From Ruminococcus flavefaciens (GTDB lineage Bacteria; Bacillota; Clostridia; Oscillospirales; Ruminococcaceae), in the NCBI GenBank assembly GCA_902777125.1, contig CACYSQ010000013.1, positions 1 through 64,000 of the forward strand: a stretch of DNA of 64,000 bases, written 5' to 3'. The notes under the pieces are model-generated. The model was given only the letters and a program-made list of their open reading frames with translations, did not search any database and was not told the origin of the DNA. Shown in pieces: positions 16,111-24,788 of this stretch. The position numbers were made by a program, and so were the translations under genes. The first letter of the stretch is position 1; each line of letters begins with the position of its first letter.

Positions 16111-16243
16111 ATGTGCGCCCCACATACAGAGAAAATGGCTATATACCGTCACTCTACCGTTGGTTGAGTTCCGCATTCAACCAACGGTGTGTTGTAAAAC
16201 GTTCCCGCATGGGCTATAATCGGAAGTGAAAGGAGGGCGTGAC

Positions 16244-16861
16244 ATGGATCAGCTCAAAATCGGAAAATTTATTTCGGAAAAACGTAAGGCAAAGGGCATG
16301 ACGCAGGCTCAGCTTGCGGAAAAGCTCGGTATCACCGACAGGGCTGTGTCAAAATGGGAGACCGGCAGATCTATGCCGGACGTTTCACTGATGCTGGAGC
16401 TTTGCAGTTTGCTCGGCATCACAGTCAATGATCTTTTATGCGGGGAGGTCGTATCTATGGAGAAAATCAATGAGACAACAGAGAAAAATCTGCTCGAAAT
16501 GGCTGGTCAGAAGGAGGCTGCGGACAAGAGACTGCTCAGGCTTGAGGTGGTAATGATGGTGATAGCTTCGCTGTTTTTGCTGACAATGCTGCTGACAGCC
16601 GTATTCATCACGAAAAAGAGCCTGCTCAGCTTCGGTTTTATAGGACTGGGCCTCGTGACGTTCGTTATCGCCAGTCTTTTTGCACTCAGGATAGAGCAGG
16701 TCGCAGGCTATTACGAGTGCCGGAAGTGCGGACACAGGTACGTTCCGACCTACTGGAACGTCAACAAGGCTATGCACATGGGCAGAAAGCGCTATATGAA
16801 ATGCCCGAAATGCGGCGAGAAATCGTGGCAGTGCAAGGTAGTCGGCGAAACTGAGAGCTAA
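16244..16861 (+). CDS. XRE regulator with two membrane helices and a zinc ribbon
   Basis: The 205-residue protein has an XRE helix-turn-helix at 1-65 (M-T-Q-A-Q-L-A-E-K-L-G-I-T-D-R-A-V-S-K-W-E), two hydrophobic helices (about 105-128 and 134-155) and a C-terminal zinc ribbon (C-R-K-C..C-P-K-C). The start at 16244 is set by AAAGGAGGG 6 bases upstream; a GTG at 16226 would place it inside the gene. The combination is widespread in Clostridia as a membrane-bound regulator, but its target is unknown. It stands alone between repeat arrays with its own terminator. Confidence 0.85.
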   Translation: MDQLKIGKFISEKRKAKGMTQAQLAEKLGITDRAVSKWETGRSMPDVSLMLELCSLLGITVNDLLCGEVVSMEKINETTEKNLLEMAGQKEAADKRLLRLEVVMMVIASLFLLTMLLTAVFITKKSLLSFGFIGLGLVTFVIASLFALRIEQVAGYYECRKCGHRYVPTYWNVNKAMHMGRKRYMKCPKCGEKSWQCKVVGETES

Positions 16862-16871
16862 GATTTACAGG

Positions 16872-16899
16872 GGGACGCCTTTGGGCGTCCCTTAGTTTT
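16872..16899 (+). terminator. Intrinsic terminator
   Basis: GGGACGCC / GGCGTCCC stem with TTTG loop, then TTAGTTTTT. Confidence 0.85.
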
Positions 16900-16904
16900 T
16901 CATG

Positions 16905-17090
16905 GTAGGGGACGGCGTTCCTCGGCTTCCCTCAGTAGGGGCGCATTCCGTGCGCCCGGCGTTACGCTGCCCGTGTCATACGATGAAACAAACAAGAACT
17001 GACCGAGGCGACAGCCGAGACCCGGATATTATCCGTTTGCGGATAACGGAGATGTGATGCGGGCGCACGGAATGCGCCCCTACACTTAGT
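16905..17090. repeat. Family II hairpin-module array
   Basis: Modules of the type TAGGGGACGGCG and TAGGGGCGCATTCCGTGCGC in both orientations, with the tail GATGAAACAAACAAGAACTG between. The 16862-17249 gap otherwise holds only the terminator and the ruvC promoter. Confidence 0.65.
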
Positions 17091-17147
17091 CCTTAGCTCT
17101 TATTTTTTGATCCCAAATATAAAAAATATAAAAAATACATAAATATC

Positions 17148-17177
17148 TTGCAAAAGGGGATATGAATGTGGTATAAT
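17148..17177 (+). promoter_or_regulatory. ruvC promoter
   Basis: TTGCAA, an 18-bp spacer and TATAAT (17172-17177) in an A/T-rich stretch. Confidence 0.65.
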
Positions 17178-17249
17178 AATAAAGTATAGTGTTAGGTGCG
17201 GCCGGAAATATCGTTTAAATTTTTAGCTGAAACGCTTGCGGAGGTTCAT

Positions 17250-17735
17250 ATGAAAAAGATAAGGATACTCGGTGTTGACCCCGGATATGCGATCGTAGGC
17301 TTCGGTGTGCTCGATTACGACGGTATGAGGTTCGAGCCGATCGAGTACGGCGCTGTTCTCACCGAGGCGGGAACGCCCTTCCCGGAACGCCTTAAAGCTA
17401 TTTTCGAGGATATCGAGTTCATCTTCGACAAGTTCAAGCCGGACTGCATGGCGATCGAACGGCTCTATTTTACCACAAATCAGAAAACAGCGATAGATGT
17501 TGCACAGGCAAGGGGAGTTACAGTGCTCTCTGCGGCAAGGCGAGCTGTTCCGGTATCGGAATATACGCCCCTTCAGGTGAAAATGTCGGTAACAGGCTAC
17601 GGAAAGGCTGAAAAGAAGCAGGTCATGGAAATGACCCGTCAGATTCTCGGGCTCGCACAGATACCCAAGCCGGACGATGCTGCCGATGCCCTTGCAATAG
17701 CCATTTGCCACGGACACTCCGTGCGGTATAGTTAA
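17250..17735 (+). CDS. ruvC: Holliday junction resolvase RuvC
   Basis: The 161-residue endonuclease resolves Holliday junctions cut within the RuvABC complex. Catalytic acids are visible: Asp in G-V-D-P-G (about residue 8), Glu in I-E-R-L-Y-F (about 69) and the two Asp of P-K-P-D-D-A-A-D-A (about 140). Start 17250 has GGAGG 5 bases upstream; earlier in-frame codons lack the family sequence. It opens the ruvC-ruvA-sseB-ruvB run, interrupted by a family II repeat at 17755. Confidence 0.97.
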   Translation: MKKIRILGVDPGYAIVGFGVLDYDGMRFEPIEYGAVLTEAGTPFPERLKAIFEDIEFIFDKFKPDCMAIERLYFTTNQKTAIDVAQARGVTVLSAARRAVPVSEYTPLQVKMSVTGYGKAEKKQVMEMTRQILGLAQIPKPDDAADALAIAICHGHSVRYS

Positions 17736-17754
17736 TGCGTGATTATTAGTATCA

Positions 17755-17848
17755 GGTTCGCTGCATCGTAACCGTGGGACGTCGAGGACGCCGTCCCCTA
17801 CACTGCTTTCTAAGCACTGCGCACTAACAACTGAGAACTAACAGAGAT
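17755..17848. repeat. Family II module and flanking short repeat
   Basis: GTGGGACGTCGAGGACGCCG followed by TCCCCTACA, then AACTGAGAACTAACAG, a flank sequence also seen around family I copies. Confidence 0.6.
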
Positions 17849-17861
17849 ATGGGGAAAAAAT

Positions 17862-18482
17862 ATGATATACAGTTTAAGAGGGAAGCTCACAGTCAAGGAG
17901 CTCGGCTTTGCCGTTGTTGAATGCGGCGGAGTCGGCTACGGCTGCCGGACTTCATACAATACAGTCGCTTCGCTGGGAGATATCGGCAGCGAGGTGATGC
18001 TCTACACCTACCTTTACGTCAGAGAGGACGTCGTCGAGCTGTTCGGCTTCGCCACAACTCAGGAGCTTAGCTGCTTCAAGCTGCTCATTTCCGTTTCGGG
18101 AGTGGGTCCGAAGGCGGCTACTGCCATACTCTCGGACGTTACTCCGGAACGCTTCGCTTTTCTCGTTGCTTCCGGCGACAGCAAGACCTTCACCAAGACC
18201 AAGGGCATCGGCGCTAAGACCGCGCAGAGGATAGTCCTTGAGCTCAAGGACAAGATGTCATCGGAGACCGTCAGCGGAAGCATCTCCGCAGATGCCGCTG
18301 ATTTCGCAGCAATGCCCTCCGGAAGCGCAGGTGCTTCCGTTACAGAAGCCCTCGAAGCACTCATGGTTCTCGGCTATTCTCAGGGCGAGGCGGCACCTGT
18401 CCTCACAAAGCTTGACCCATCGCTCCCGACTCAGGAGCTTATTAAAGAGACACTAAGGATAATGGCAGCAAAAAATTCATGA
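17862..18482 (+). CDS. ruvA: Holliday junction branch-migration protein RuvA
   Basis: The 206-residue protein has an OB-fold N-terminal domain (M-I-Y-S-L-R-G-K-L), paired helix-hairpin-helix motifs (V-S-G-V-G-P-K-A-A and T-K-G-I-G-A-K-T-A-Q-R-I) that bind junction DNA, and the small C-terminal domain that contacts RuvB (S-V-T-E-A-L-E-A-L..L-G-Y-S). The length is normal. GGGGA precedes the ATG. It is co-directional with ruvC. Confidence 0.97.
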   Translation: MIYSLRGKLTVKELGFAVVECGGVGYGCRTSYNTVASLGDIGSEVMLYTYLYVREDVVELFGFATTQELSCFKLLISVSGVGPKAATAILSDVTPERFAFLVASGDSKTFTKTKGIGAKTAQRIVLELKDKMSSETVSGSISADAADFAAMPSGSAGASVTEALEALMVLGYSQGEAAPVLTKLDPSLPTQELIKETLRIMAAKNS

Positions 18483-18528
18483 TAATCAACCGGAGTTCAT
18501 CTCCGAAGTACAGAAGGGAAGTATCATT

Positions 18529-19260
18529 ATGAATCTTGACGAATTACTGAAGGCGGCAATAAAAGACCCATCACAGCGCTCGGTCTTTCTACAGACACTT
18601 ATCAAGAGCGACGTTTACGTTATCTGCAAGAACCCTGTCAAGCAGGAACGCGGCAGGGCTGAGGGCGGTGTACAGCTTGAGCTCATCACGACCCAGAACC
18701 CCGACGGCGACGTTTTTATCCCGTTTTTCACAAGCTACCGTGCTCTCCAGCAGTTCGCAAAGAGATATGTTGACTGCTATAAGATAAACTGTCTGCGCCT
18801 TTTCGACCTTATCCAGTCGGTATCGGCAGTTCTCAACCCCAATTCCTACGGTAAGGAGTTCTCCTCGCAGGAGATAAAGAGCATTCTCCTCATCGCGAGA
18901 AACCTCAAGATAAAGGCTATCTCCTACAATGAGGCTGATATCATCAATTACCGTCCCGTAGAGCATTCCGTGGCGCATATCACCAAGGCTGCAAGCAAGT
19001 TCCTCTCCAAGCAGCCCAACGTTGACCGTGCGTTCATCATGGAGATGATAAAGGGCTGTGAAAAGCCGCAGATACTTATGGTACTCGACATGATCGGCAG
19101 CACAAGAAAGCTTTTCGTGCCGCTCTCGAAGTACCTTTCCAAGACCGTCAAGGCGAACGAGCACCTCTGCTTTATCAGCTACGAGCAGGATATGGGCAAG
19201 AAGGCTGCCGAGACCGTTGACCCCTTCTATGTCCGCAAAAAGCGCTATTTCGAGCGCTAA
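18529..19260 (+). CDS. SseB-family protein
   Basis: The 243-residue soluble protein matches the SseB pattern: an N-terminal domain (L-L-K-A-A-I-K-D-P-S-Q-R..V-Y-V-I..F-I-P-F-F-T-S-Y-R-A-L) and a C-terminal SseB-like domain after about 160. The family was named from serine sensitivity in E. coli; its molecular role is unclear. It sits between ruvA and ruvB with ribosome binding site GAAGGGAAG, probably on the same transcript. Confidence 0.75.
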   Translation: MNLDELLKAAIKDPSQRSVFLQTLIKSDVYVICKNPVKQERGRAEGGVQLELITTQNPDGDVFIPFFTSYRALQQFAKRYVDCYKINCLRLFDLIQSVSAVLNPNSYGKEFSSQEIKSILLIARNLKIKAISYNEADIINYRPVEHSVAHITKAASKFLSKQPNVDRAFIMEMIKGCEKPQILMVLDMIGSTRKLFVPLSKYLSKTVKANEHLCFISYEQDMGKKAAETVDPFYVRKKRYFER

Positions 19261-19274
19261 ACTTAGAGGAATCA

Positions 19275-19405
19275 GAGAGCAGTTTTTAGTTGTTAGTTAT
19301 TAGTGCTTAGTTAAGGTGTCCGCCTTTCGGCGGACGGATTTAAAAAAAGCTGCCGTAACCACAGCTATGCACTATGCACTATGAACTAATAACTAATTCA
19401 GCATT
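19275..19405. repeat. Family I dispersed repeat, copy B (partial)
   Basis: Hairpin GTCCGCC-TTTC-GGCGGAC flanked by TTAGTTGTTAGTTATTAG-type and CTAATAACTAATTC-type arms in inverted arrangement. The second hairpin is lost. Confidence 0.6.
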
Positions 19406-19425
19406 AAAGATACAAGGGAGAAAAA

Positions 19426-20490
19426 ATGATACAAACAGAAGAAATGGAGTTCGCTCCGAGGGTCATCGCCCCGGAGAATATCCCCGAGGACGGTGATATC
19501 GAGGTCACTCTGCGTCCACAGACACTCCACGATTACATCGGTCAGGAGAAGGTCAAGGAGAAGATCGCTATCTACATCGAGGCTGCAAAACGCCGCGGCG
19601 AACCGCTCGACCACGTTCTGCTATATGGTCCTCCCGGTCTCGGAAAGACCACGCTCTCCGCGATAATCGCCCATGAGCTCGGTGTAAACCTCCGCGTTAC
19701 GACGGGTCCGGCTATCGAGAAGCCCGGCGACCTTGTTTCGCTGCTGACCAGCCTCAACGACAATGACGTCCTCTTTATCGACGAGATACACCGCCTTTCA
19801 CGCGCGGTCGAGGAGATACTCTACCCCGCCCTCGAGGACAGGGTCATAGATATTATTATAGGTAAGGGTCCCTCCGCACGTTCTATCCGCATGGATCTGA
19901 AGCCGTTCACGCTCATCGGTGCAACTACCCGTGCGGGACAGCTCTCAGCACCTCTCCGCGACCGTTTCGGCGTTATCGAGAGACTTGAGCTCTACTCGAA
20001 GGAGAACCTCACGGACATCGTCCGCAGAAGTGCCATGATACTCGGTATCCCCTGCGAGACAGACGGCGCTGCGGAAATCGCCGGACGCGCAAGAGGTACG
20101 CCGCGTATCGCGAACCGTCTCCTGAAAAGAGTGCGCGATTTTGCCGATGTTATGGGAAACGGTCAGATAACGCAGGAGATAGCTTCGATAGCGCTGAGCC
20201 GTCTTGAGATAGACCAGCTCGGTCTCGACAGCCTCGACAGGCGTATGCTCGACATGATAATCAAGGGCTACGGCGGAGGTCCGGTCGGACTGGAGACGCT
20301 TGCGGCTGCTATCGGCGAGGAATCTGTCACCCTCGAGGACGTCTGCGAGCCTTTCCTCATGCAGCTCGGCTTTCTCGGAAGAACTCCCCGCGGCAGACAG
20401 GCGACAAGGCTTGCCTACGAGCATCTGGGCTATACGCCCCCGGAACAGGCAGCTTCTCCTGACACGGGACAGCTCTCTTTCAATGCGTAA
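19426..20490 (+). CDS. ruvB: Holliday junction helicase motor RuvB
   Basis: The 354-residue AAA+ ATPase drives branch migration as a hexamer on RuvA-bound junctions. Motifs: Walker [10 protein letters not shown], Walker B F-I-D-E-I-H, sensor G-A-T-T-R-A-G, Arg finger region L-R-D-R-F-G and the winged-helix C-terminus ([16 protein letters not shown]). Ribosome binding site AAGGGAG. Family I repeats lie on both sides, so it may be transcribed both by read-through and separately. Confidence 0.98.
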   Translation: MIQTEEMEFAPRVIAPENIPEDGDIEVTLRPQTLHDYIGQEKVKEKIAIYIEAAKRRGEPLDHVLLYGPPGLGKTTLSAIIAHELGVNLRVTTGPAIEKPGDLVSLLTSLNDNDVLFIDEIHRLSRAVEEILYPALEDRVIDIIIGKGPSARSIRMDLKPFTLIGATTRAGQLSAPLRDRFGVIERLELYSKENLTDIVRRSAMILGIPCETDGAAEIAGRARGTPRIANRLLKRVRDFADVMGNGQITQEIASIALSRLEIDQLGLDSLDRRMLDMIIKGYGGGPVGLETLAAAIGEESVTLEDVCEPFLMQLGFLGRTPRGRQATRLAYEHLGYTPPEQAASPDTGQLSFNA

Positions 20491-20491
20491 C

Positions 20492-20665
20492 TGGTTATTA
20501 GTTCATAGTGCATAGCAGGGGACGGCGTACTCGACGTCCAACAAGTTGAGAGTGCAGAGTTGAGAGATGCGGTGCCTGCTGAAGCAGACTTATTTAAGTA
20601 ATATCGCCTTCAGGCGATACATTAACATTAACTAAGAACTGATAACTATAAACTAAGAACTAAGA
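20492..20665. repeat. Family I dispersed repeat, copy C, with a family II insert
   Basis: The core is complete: GGTGCCTGC-TGAA-GCAGAC, linker TTATTTAAGTAA, TATCGCC-TTCA-GGCGATA. Flanks are AACTAAGAACTGATAAC-type repeats. A truncated family II module (GGGGACGGCGTACTCGACGT) lies at 20517-20543. Confidence 0.7.
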
Positions 20666-20690
20666 GTTTTGCTGGCAGCATGATTTTGAG

Positions 20691-21212
20691 ATGATTAAGA
20701 AGTTCAACGTCCGGCACAACACCGGCAGGGTCACACCGCCGGAGACCGGGAAAATGATAAACGGACAGGCTCTCGGTGAGATCTCGCAGATGCGATACGG
20801 TCTCTGCCGCATGAGCTTCAACGGCTGCGAGGTCATAGCCGTTCACAATGCGCTGGTATATCTGGGCATACCGCGTCCGGCAGCGGAAATAGCTGCCTAT
20901 ATGGAACGCTTCCGTATGCTTTTCGGGATATTCGGGTGCAGTCCCTATAAAATAGGAAAAGCCCTCGCTCACTTCGGCGCGTCGTTTCAGCGCAGGAAGC
21001 TCCCGGAGGATGCGGAGGCTTTCATCATGACCTTCTGGACGAAGCGTCCGTTCCTTTCGTCGATACACACGGTTTTCTGTACCCGTGAGAAAAACGGCGT
21101 CAGGGTCTACAACGTCTACAACAACTGCGCCGAGGCAAGGCTTTACAAAGATACAGCGTCCTTTGCCGGAAAGCGCCGGCCTATAGCGGTATATGCCGTA
21201 TTCAATGCGTAA
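20691..21212 (+). CDS. Papain-like (C39-type) fold protein, putative
   Basis: A 173-residue protein with a likely cysteine-peptidase-like layout: Cys46 in N-G-C-E-V-I-A-V-H-N-A-L at the start of a helix, His126 in S-S-I-H-T-V-F and Asn in Y-N-V-Y-N-N. That is the Cys/His/Asn order of C39-type folds. No transporter or substrate is nearby, and there is no signal peptide. The upstream ribosome binding site is weak. It could be an inactive relative. The family is named with low certainty. Confidence 0.5.
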   Translation: MIKKFNVRHNTGRVTPPETGKMINGQALGEISQMRYGLCRMSFNGCEVIAVHNALVYLGIPRPAAEIAAYMERFRMLFGIFGCSPYKIGKALAHFGASFQRRKLPEDAEAFIMTFWTKRPFLSSIHTVFCTREKNGVRVYNVYNNCAEARLYKDTASFAGKRRPIAVYAVFNA

Positions 21213-21256
21213 TCAAAGCTGAGAGCTGATGTATTGCTGACGCGATATTACGCATT
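21204..21256. repeat. 10-bp perfect inverted repeat (short family I relic)
   Basis: AATGCGTAAT (21204-21213) and ATTACGCATT (21247-21256) enclose a short remnant with GTATTGCTGACGCGATA. The left arm covers the stop codon of the C39-like gene. Confidence 0.55.
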
Positions 21257-21286
21257 ACGAATTGATACATTCAGGAGAACAATAAA

Positions 21287-22642
21287 ATGTCAAGATTATT
21301 CGGTACCGACAGCGCAAAGGGTGCTGTCATAGCCGACCTTTCGTGCGAGATCGCCATGCAGGCGGGAAGAGCTGCCGCGGCTGTTCTCTCGGGAGGTCAG
21401 GAAAAACGTTCAAAAATAATAATCGCCAAGGACGGAAGGCTTTCCTCCGATATCCTTGAAGCCGCGATCTGCGCGGGTATATGCTCTGCCGGGGCTGATG
21501 CCGAGGGCATCGGTACTGTTCCGGCTCCTGCGGCGGCAATGCTCACGAAAAAGCGTGACGCTGACGCCTGCATTATGATAGCGGCTGCCGGAACTGACGC
21601 CAATTCCAGCGGTATACGCATCTTTTCCCCCGAGGGCAAGCGCTTTTCCGCCGATACCGAGGCTGAAATGGAACGCCTTGTCTTCGGTATAGGCGCCGGC
21701 TCGGTCCTCGCGAGACCCTCCGCTGAAATGGGACGTATGCTCCGTTATGACGGCGCTGAGGACGATTACATCGGATACATAAGCGAGCTTATCCCGACCT
21801 GCCTTTCGGGAATGAAGGTCGCCCTGAGTTGTTCCGGAAGCTGCACCTCCGTGACCGCTGAGAGGCTGTTTATCGAGCTCGGTGCGGAGGTCATGATACT
21901 CCCCGAGCCGGAAGGACAATTCGATTCCGATATCGAAATGGCTTCCACCAATCTCGAAAGGCTCATGGAATTCGTCCCGGCAAACGGCTGCGACTGCGGT
22001 TTTGACTTCGACAACGAGGGCTTCGGCTGTCTTGCTGTGGACGAGACCGGCAAGCTCACCGACGGTGACTCCATGCTCGCCATTTTCGCGAAGGCATACA
22101 AGGAAATGGCGAAGCTCCGCGGAAATTCTATCGTGGTGAACTACATGAGCGGACTCGGACTGCTCAATTTTGCCCGTGACAACGGCATAAACGTCCTTAC
22201 CTCCGGGGCAGGCGACAGGTATATCCTCGACCGCATGGTGGAGGAGGAATGCTCCCTCGGCGGCGAGAGGAGCGGTCATATCATCTTCCTCGATGACTGT
22301 CCCGTCGGTGACGGACAGCTCTGCGGTGCGAGACTGCTTGAGATAATGAAAGTGACCGGAAAGAAGCTCAGCGAGCTTGCCGGCGAGATGCAGAAGCTCC
22401 CGCAGATCGTCCTCAACGTCAGGATCGACCCGCGGAAGCGCGAAATATGGAAAAACGACAGCGTCATCACCGACCTCATAAAAGAGAGCTCGGAAAGGCT
22501 CGGAGAAAGCGGCAGGGTCATCGTAAGGGAGGCTTACGGCGCTGACCCGTTCATTCGCGTGGTCATTGAGGGCAGCGATTTCGGCGCTATAAACGAAATG
22601 GCTATGGATATCGCCCGGACTATCAAGTCAAGATGCGCTTGA
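21287..22642 (+). CDS. Degenerate GlmM-like phosphohexomutase homologue, probably non-catalytic
   Basis: Its 451 residues align end to end with GlmM (F-G-T-D start, four domains), but the catalytic loops are changed. The phospho-Ser loop (normally S-A-S-H-N-P) reads A-A-A-G-T-D, with Ala101 for Ser. The metal loop D-G-D-G-D-R reads D242-N-E-G-F-G. The phosphate loop R-P-S-G-T-E-P reads R414-E-A-Y-G-A-D-P. Only the sugar-binding loop G-G-E-R-S-G-H (325-331) is intact. The gene is full-length, uses ordinary codons and has a good ribosome binding site (CAGGAGAAC), so it looks maintained. A regulatory or sugar-phosphate-sensing pseudoenzyme is the inferred role. The methyltransferase follows 33 bases downstream. 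Confidence 0.8.
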   Translation: MSRLFGTDSAKGAVIADLSCEIAMQAGRAAAAVLSGGQEKRSKIIIAKDGRLSSDILEAAICAGICSAGADAEGIGTVPAPAAAMLTKKRDADACIMIAAAGTDANSSGIRIFSPEGKRFSADTEAEMERLVFGIGAGSVLARPSAEMGRMLRYDGAEDDYIGYISELIPTCLSGMKVALSCSGSCTSVTAERLFIELGAEVMILPEPEGQFDSDIEMASTNLERLMEFVPANGCDCGFDFDNEGFGCLAVDETGKLTDGDSMLAIFAKAYKEMAKLRGNSIVVNYMSGLGLLNFARDNGINVLTSGAGDRYILDRMVEEECSLGGERSGHIIFLDDCPVGDGQLCGARLLEIMKVTGKKLSELAGEMQKLPQIVLNVRIDPRKREIWKNDSVITDLIKESSERLGESGRVIVREAYGADPFIRVVIEGSDFGAINEMAMDIARTIKSRCA

Positions 22643-22675
22643 ACGATCCCAGATTGAAAAGTTAGGAGAATAGAT

Positions 22676-23539
22676 TTGAGGACTGCAAATAACTGGAAGG
22701 ATTACATACTGCTCGACGCTTCCGGCGGCGAGAAGCTCGAAAAATGGGGAGATATCAGCCTTGTGCGTCCCGACCCGCAGATAATCTGGAAGACCGACAG
22801 GGCGGACCGTCTCTGGGAGACCGCTGACGGTCACTACCACCGTTCCGACAAGGGCGGCGGTCAGTGGGAATTCCGCAGGAAGCTTCCCGGCGCTTGGAAC
22901 ATCTCCTACCGCGACCTCACCTTCAATATACGTCCCACCGGCTTCAAGCACACCGGTCTTTTCCCGGAGCAGGCTGTGAACTGGGACTTCATGGACGAGA
23001 AGATACGTTCTGCCGGCAGGGAGATAAGCGTCCTCAACCTCTTCGCCTATACCGGCGGAGCAACCCTTGCCTGTGCCGCGGCTGGAGCCTCGGTCTGCCA
23101 CGTTGACGCCTCAAAGGGCATGGTTCAGTGGGCGAGGGACAACGCGGCGGCTTCCGGTCTTTCGGACAAGCCTATCCGCTGGATAGTGGACGACTGCGAG
23201 AAGTTCATCGCCCGTGAGATACGCCGCGGACGCCGTTACGATGCGGTCATAATGGACCCTCCGAGCTACGGCAGAGGTCCCGGCGGCGAGGTGTGGAAGC
23301 TCGAGGACTGCGTTTACGACCTTGTGAAGCTGTGCTCCGGAGTGTTCTCGGACGACCCGCTGTTCTTCCTGATAAACAGCTATACTACGGGACTTTCGCC
23401 GTCCGTTATGGGATATATCCTCGGAACTGTTCTCACCGGGAAATTCGGCGGCAGCGTGACCTTCGACGAGATAGGTCTCCCCGTAAAGTCCACCGGTATG
23501 ACACTTCCCTGCGGCTCGACCGCCATATGGCAAGCGTGA
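22676..23539 (+). CDS. Class I SAM-dependent methyltransferase (RlmI-like)
   Basis: The 287-residue protein has a Rossmann SAM site (V-L-N-L-F-A-Y-T-G-G-A-T-L-A-C-A) and an acceptor motif M-D-P-P-S-Y-G-R-G, typical of the 23S rRNA m5C1962 methyltransferase group. It lacks the N-terminal PUA domain of RlmI (about 390 residues). Translation starts at a TTG with AGGAG about 9 bases upstream. It is probably in one operon with the GlmM-like gene. The RNA target is inferred from family only. Confidence 0.82.
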   Translation: MRTANNWKDYILLDASGGEKLEKWGDISLVRPDPQIIWKTDRADRLWETADGHYHRSDKGGGQWEFRRKLPGAWNISYRDLTFNIRPTGFKHTGLFPEQAVNWDFMDEKIRSAGREISVLNLFAYTGGATLACAAAGASVCHVDASKGMVQWARDNAAASGLSDKPIRWIVDDCEKFIAREIRRGRRYDAVIMDPPSYGRGPGGEVWKLEDCVYDLVKLCSGVFSDDPLFFLINSYTTGLSPSVMGYILGTVLTGKFGGSVTFDEIGLPVKSTGMTLPCGSTAIWQA

Positions 23540-23599
23540 CGCTTGACCCTTCCGCGATGATAGTTCGTGAGTAAGGTGAAGTCTCCGTTCGCACACGTT

Positions 23600-23752
23600 A
23601 CGGATTTAATTCGGAATTCGGAATTGTGGTGTCCGCTGACGCAGACTTATTAAAATAATATCGCCGTCAGGCGATACCGCAATTATTCACTATTCATTAT
23701 TCATTCTTAACTATTCACTTATTCCGAAGGGGACGGCTTCCCCTACAGTAAA
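23600..23752. repeat. Family I dispersed repeat, copy D, with a family II end
   Basis: Core GGTGTCCGC-TGAC-GCAGAC, linker TTATTAAAATAA, TATCGCC-GTCA-GGCGATACC. Flanks are AATTCGGAATTCGGAATT and a TTCACTATTCATTATTC type. A short GGGGACGGCTTCCCCTACA module follows at its right end, only 10 bp before ecfA1. Confidence 0.7.
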
Positions 23753-23762
23753 TTTACGATAA

Positions 23763-24611
23763 ATGAAAAATATAATTGAAATAGAAAACCTGCATTTCAG
23801 CTATCCCGCGGAGGAGGACACCGAGCCTGCGGAGGTGCTGAAAGGCATCGACCTCAGCATAGGCGAGGGCGAACTTGTCGCGATACTGGGACATAACGGT
23901 TCCGGCAAGTCCACGCTTGCCAAGCACATAAACGCCATTCTCCTCCCAACAGAGGGAAAGGTCACGGTCAACGGCATCGACACCGCTGACGAGGAAAAGC
24001 TCTTTGAGCTGCGTCAGTGCGCCGGAATGGTCTTTCAGAACCCCGATAATCAGATAGTTTCCTCCATAGTCGAGGAGGACGTTGCATTTGCACTGGAGAA
24101 TTTAGGCGTACCCTACGAGGAGATGCGCCGGCGCGTTGACGATGCGCTGAAAGCCGTCGGAATGTACGAATACAGGCTGCATTCACCGGCACAGCTCTCC
24201 GGCGGACAGAAGCAGAGGATAGCCATTGCCGGCATCATTGCCATGCAGCCAAAGTGCATAATCCTCGATGAGCCCACCGCGATGCTCGACCCGCAGGGGC
24301 GCCGTGAGGTCCTTGCGACAGTTCAGCGCATGAACCGTGAGCAGGGCGTTACTATCGTCCTCATCACGCACTATATGGACGAGGCGGCACAGTGCGGCCG
24401 CGTGGTCGTCATCGACAAGGGCAGTCTCGCCATGGACGGCACTCCCCGGGAGGTATTCTCGCAGGTCGAACGCATAAAGGCTCTCGGACTTGACGTTCCG
24501 CAGGCAGCAGAGCTTGCCTATGAGCTGCGGAAAGCCGGCTGCGATATCCCGGAGGGCATACTCACCGAGGAGGAATGCGCGGAGGCGCTGCTCGCTTTGA
24601 TAAATAATTAG
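23763..24611 (+). CDS. ecfA1: Energy-coupling factor transporter ATPase EcfA1
   Basis: The 282-residue ABC ATPase of the ECF vitamin transporter module has Walker [11 protein letters not shown]-loop V-F-Q-N-P-D-N-Q, signature L-S-G-G-Q-K-Q-R and Walker [13 protein letters not shown]. With EcfA2 and EcfT it forms the shared module that powers several substrate-binding S components located elsewhere. No S component is present here. The start lacks a clear ribosome binding site because a repeat abuts it. Confidence 0.95.
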   Translation: MKNIIEIENLHFSYPAEEDTEPAEVLKGIDLSIGEGELVAILGHNGSGKSTLAKHINAILLPTEGKVTVNGIDTADEEKLFELRQCAGMVFQNPDNQIVSSIVEEDVAFALENLGVPYEEMRRRVDDALKAVGMYEYRLHSPAQLSGGQKQRIAIAGIIAMQPKCIILDEPTAMLDPQGRREVLATVQRMNREQGVTIVLITHYMDEAAQCGRVVVIDKGSLAMDGTPREVFSQVERIKALGLDVPQAAELAYELRKAGCDIPEGILTEEECAEALLALINN

Positions 24612-24765
24612 CTATTAGTTCATAGTGCATGGTTAGTTGAGAGTTGAGAGTGGAGAGCGGAGAGTTATTGTGTCGCCTGACGGCGATGATATTCAAATAA
24701 GTCCGCGTAAGCGGACACCATAACTTTCAACTATGCACTCTCAACTTTCAACTATGATCCGGCAT
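24612..24765. repeat. Family I dispersed repeat, copy E (reverse orientation)
   Basis: GTCGCC-TGAC-GGCGAT, linker ATATTCAAATAA, GTCCGC-GTAA-GCGGACACC. Arms GTTGAGAGTTGAGAGTGG and ACTCTCAACTTTCAAC are inverted. It sits between ecfA1 and ecfA2 within the operon. Confidence 0.7.
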
Positions 24766-24788
24766 TACGAAAAAAAGGAGAATTTCCA

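Noticed and set aside
21410-22279. Minus-strand frame opposite the GlmM-like gene
   Set aside because: Antisense shadow; the sense protein aligns end to end with a known family.
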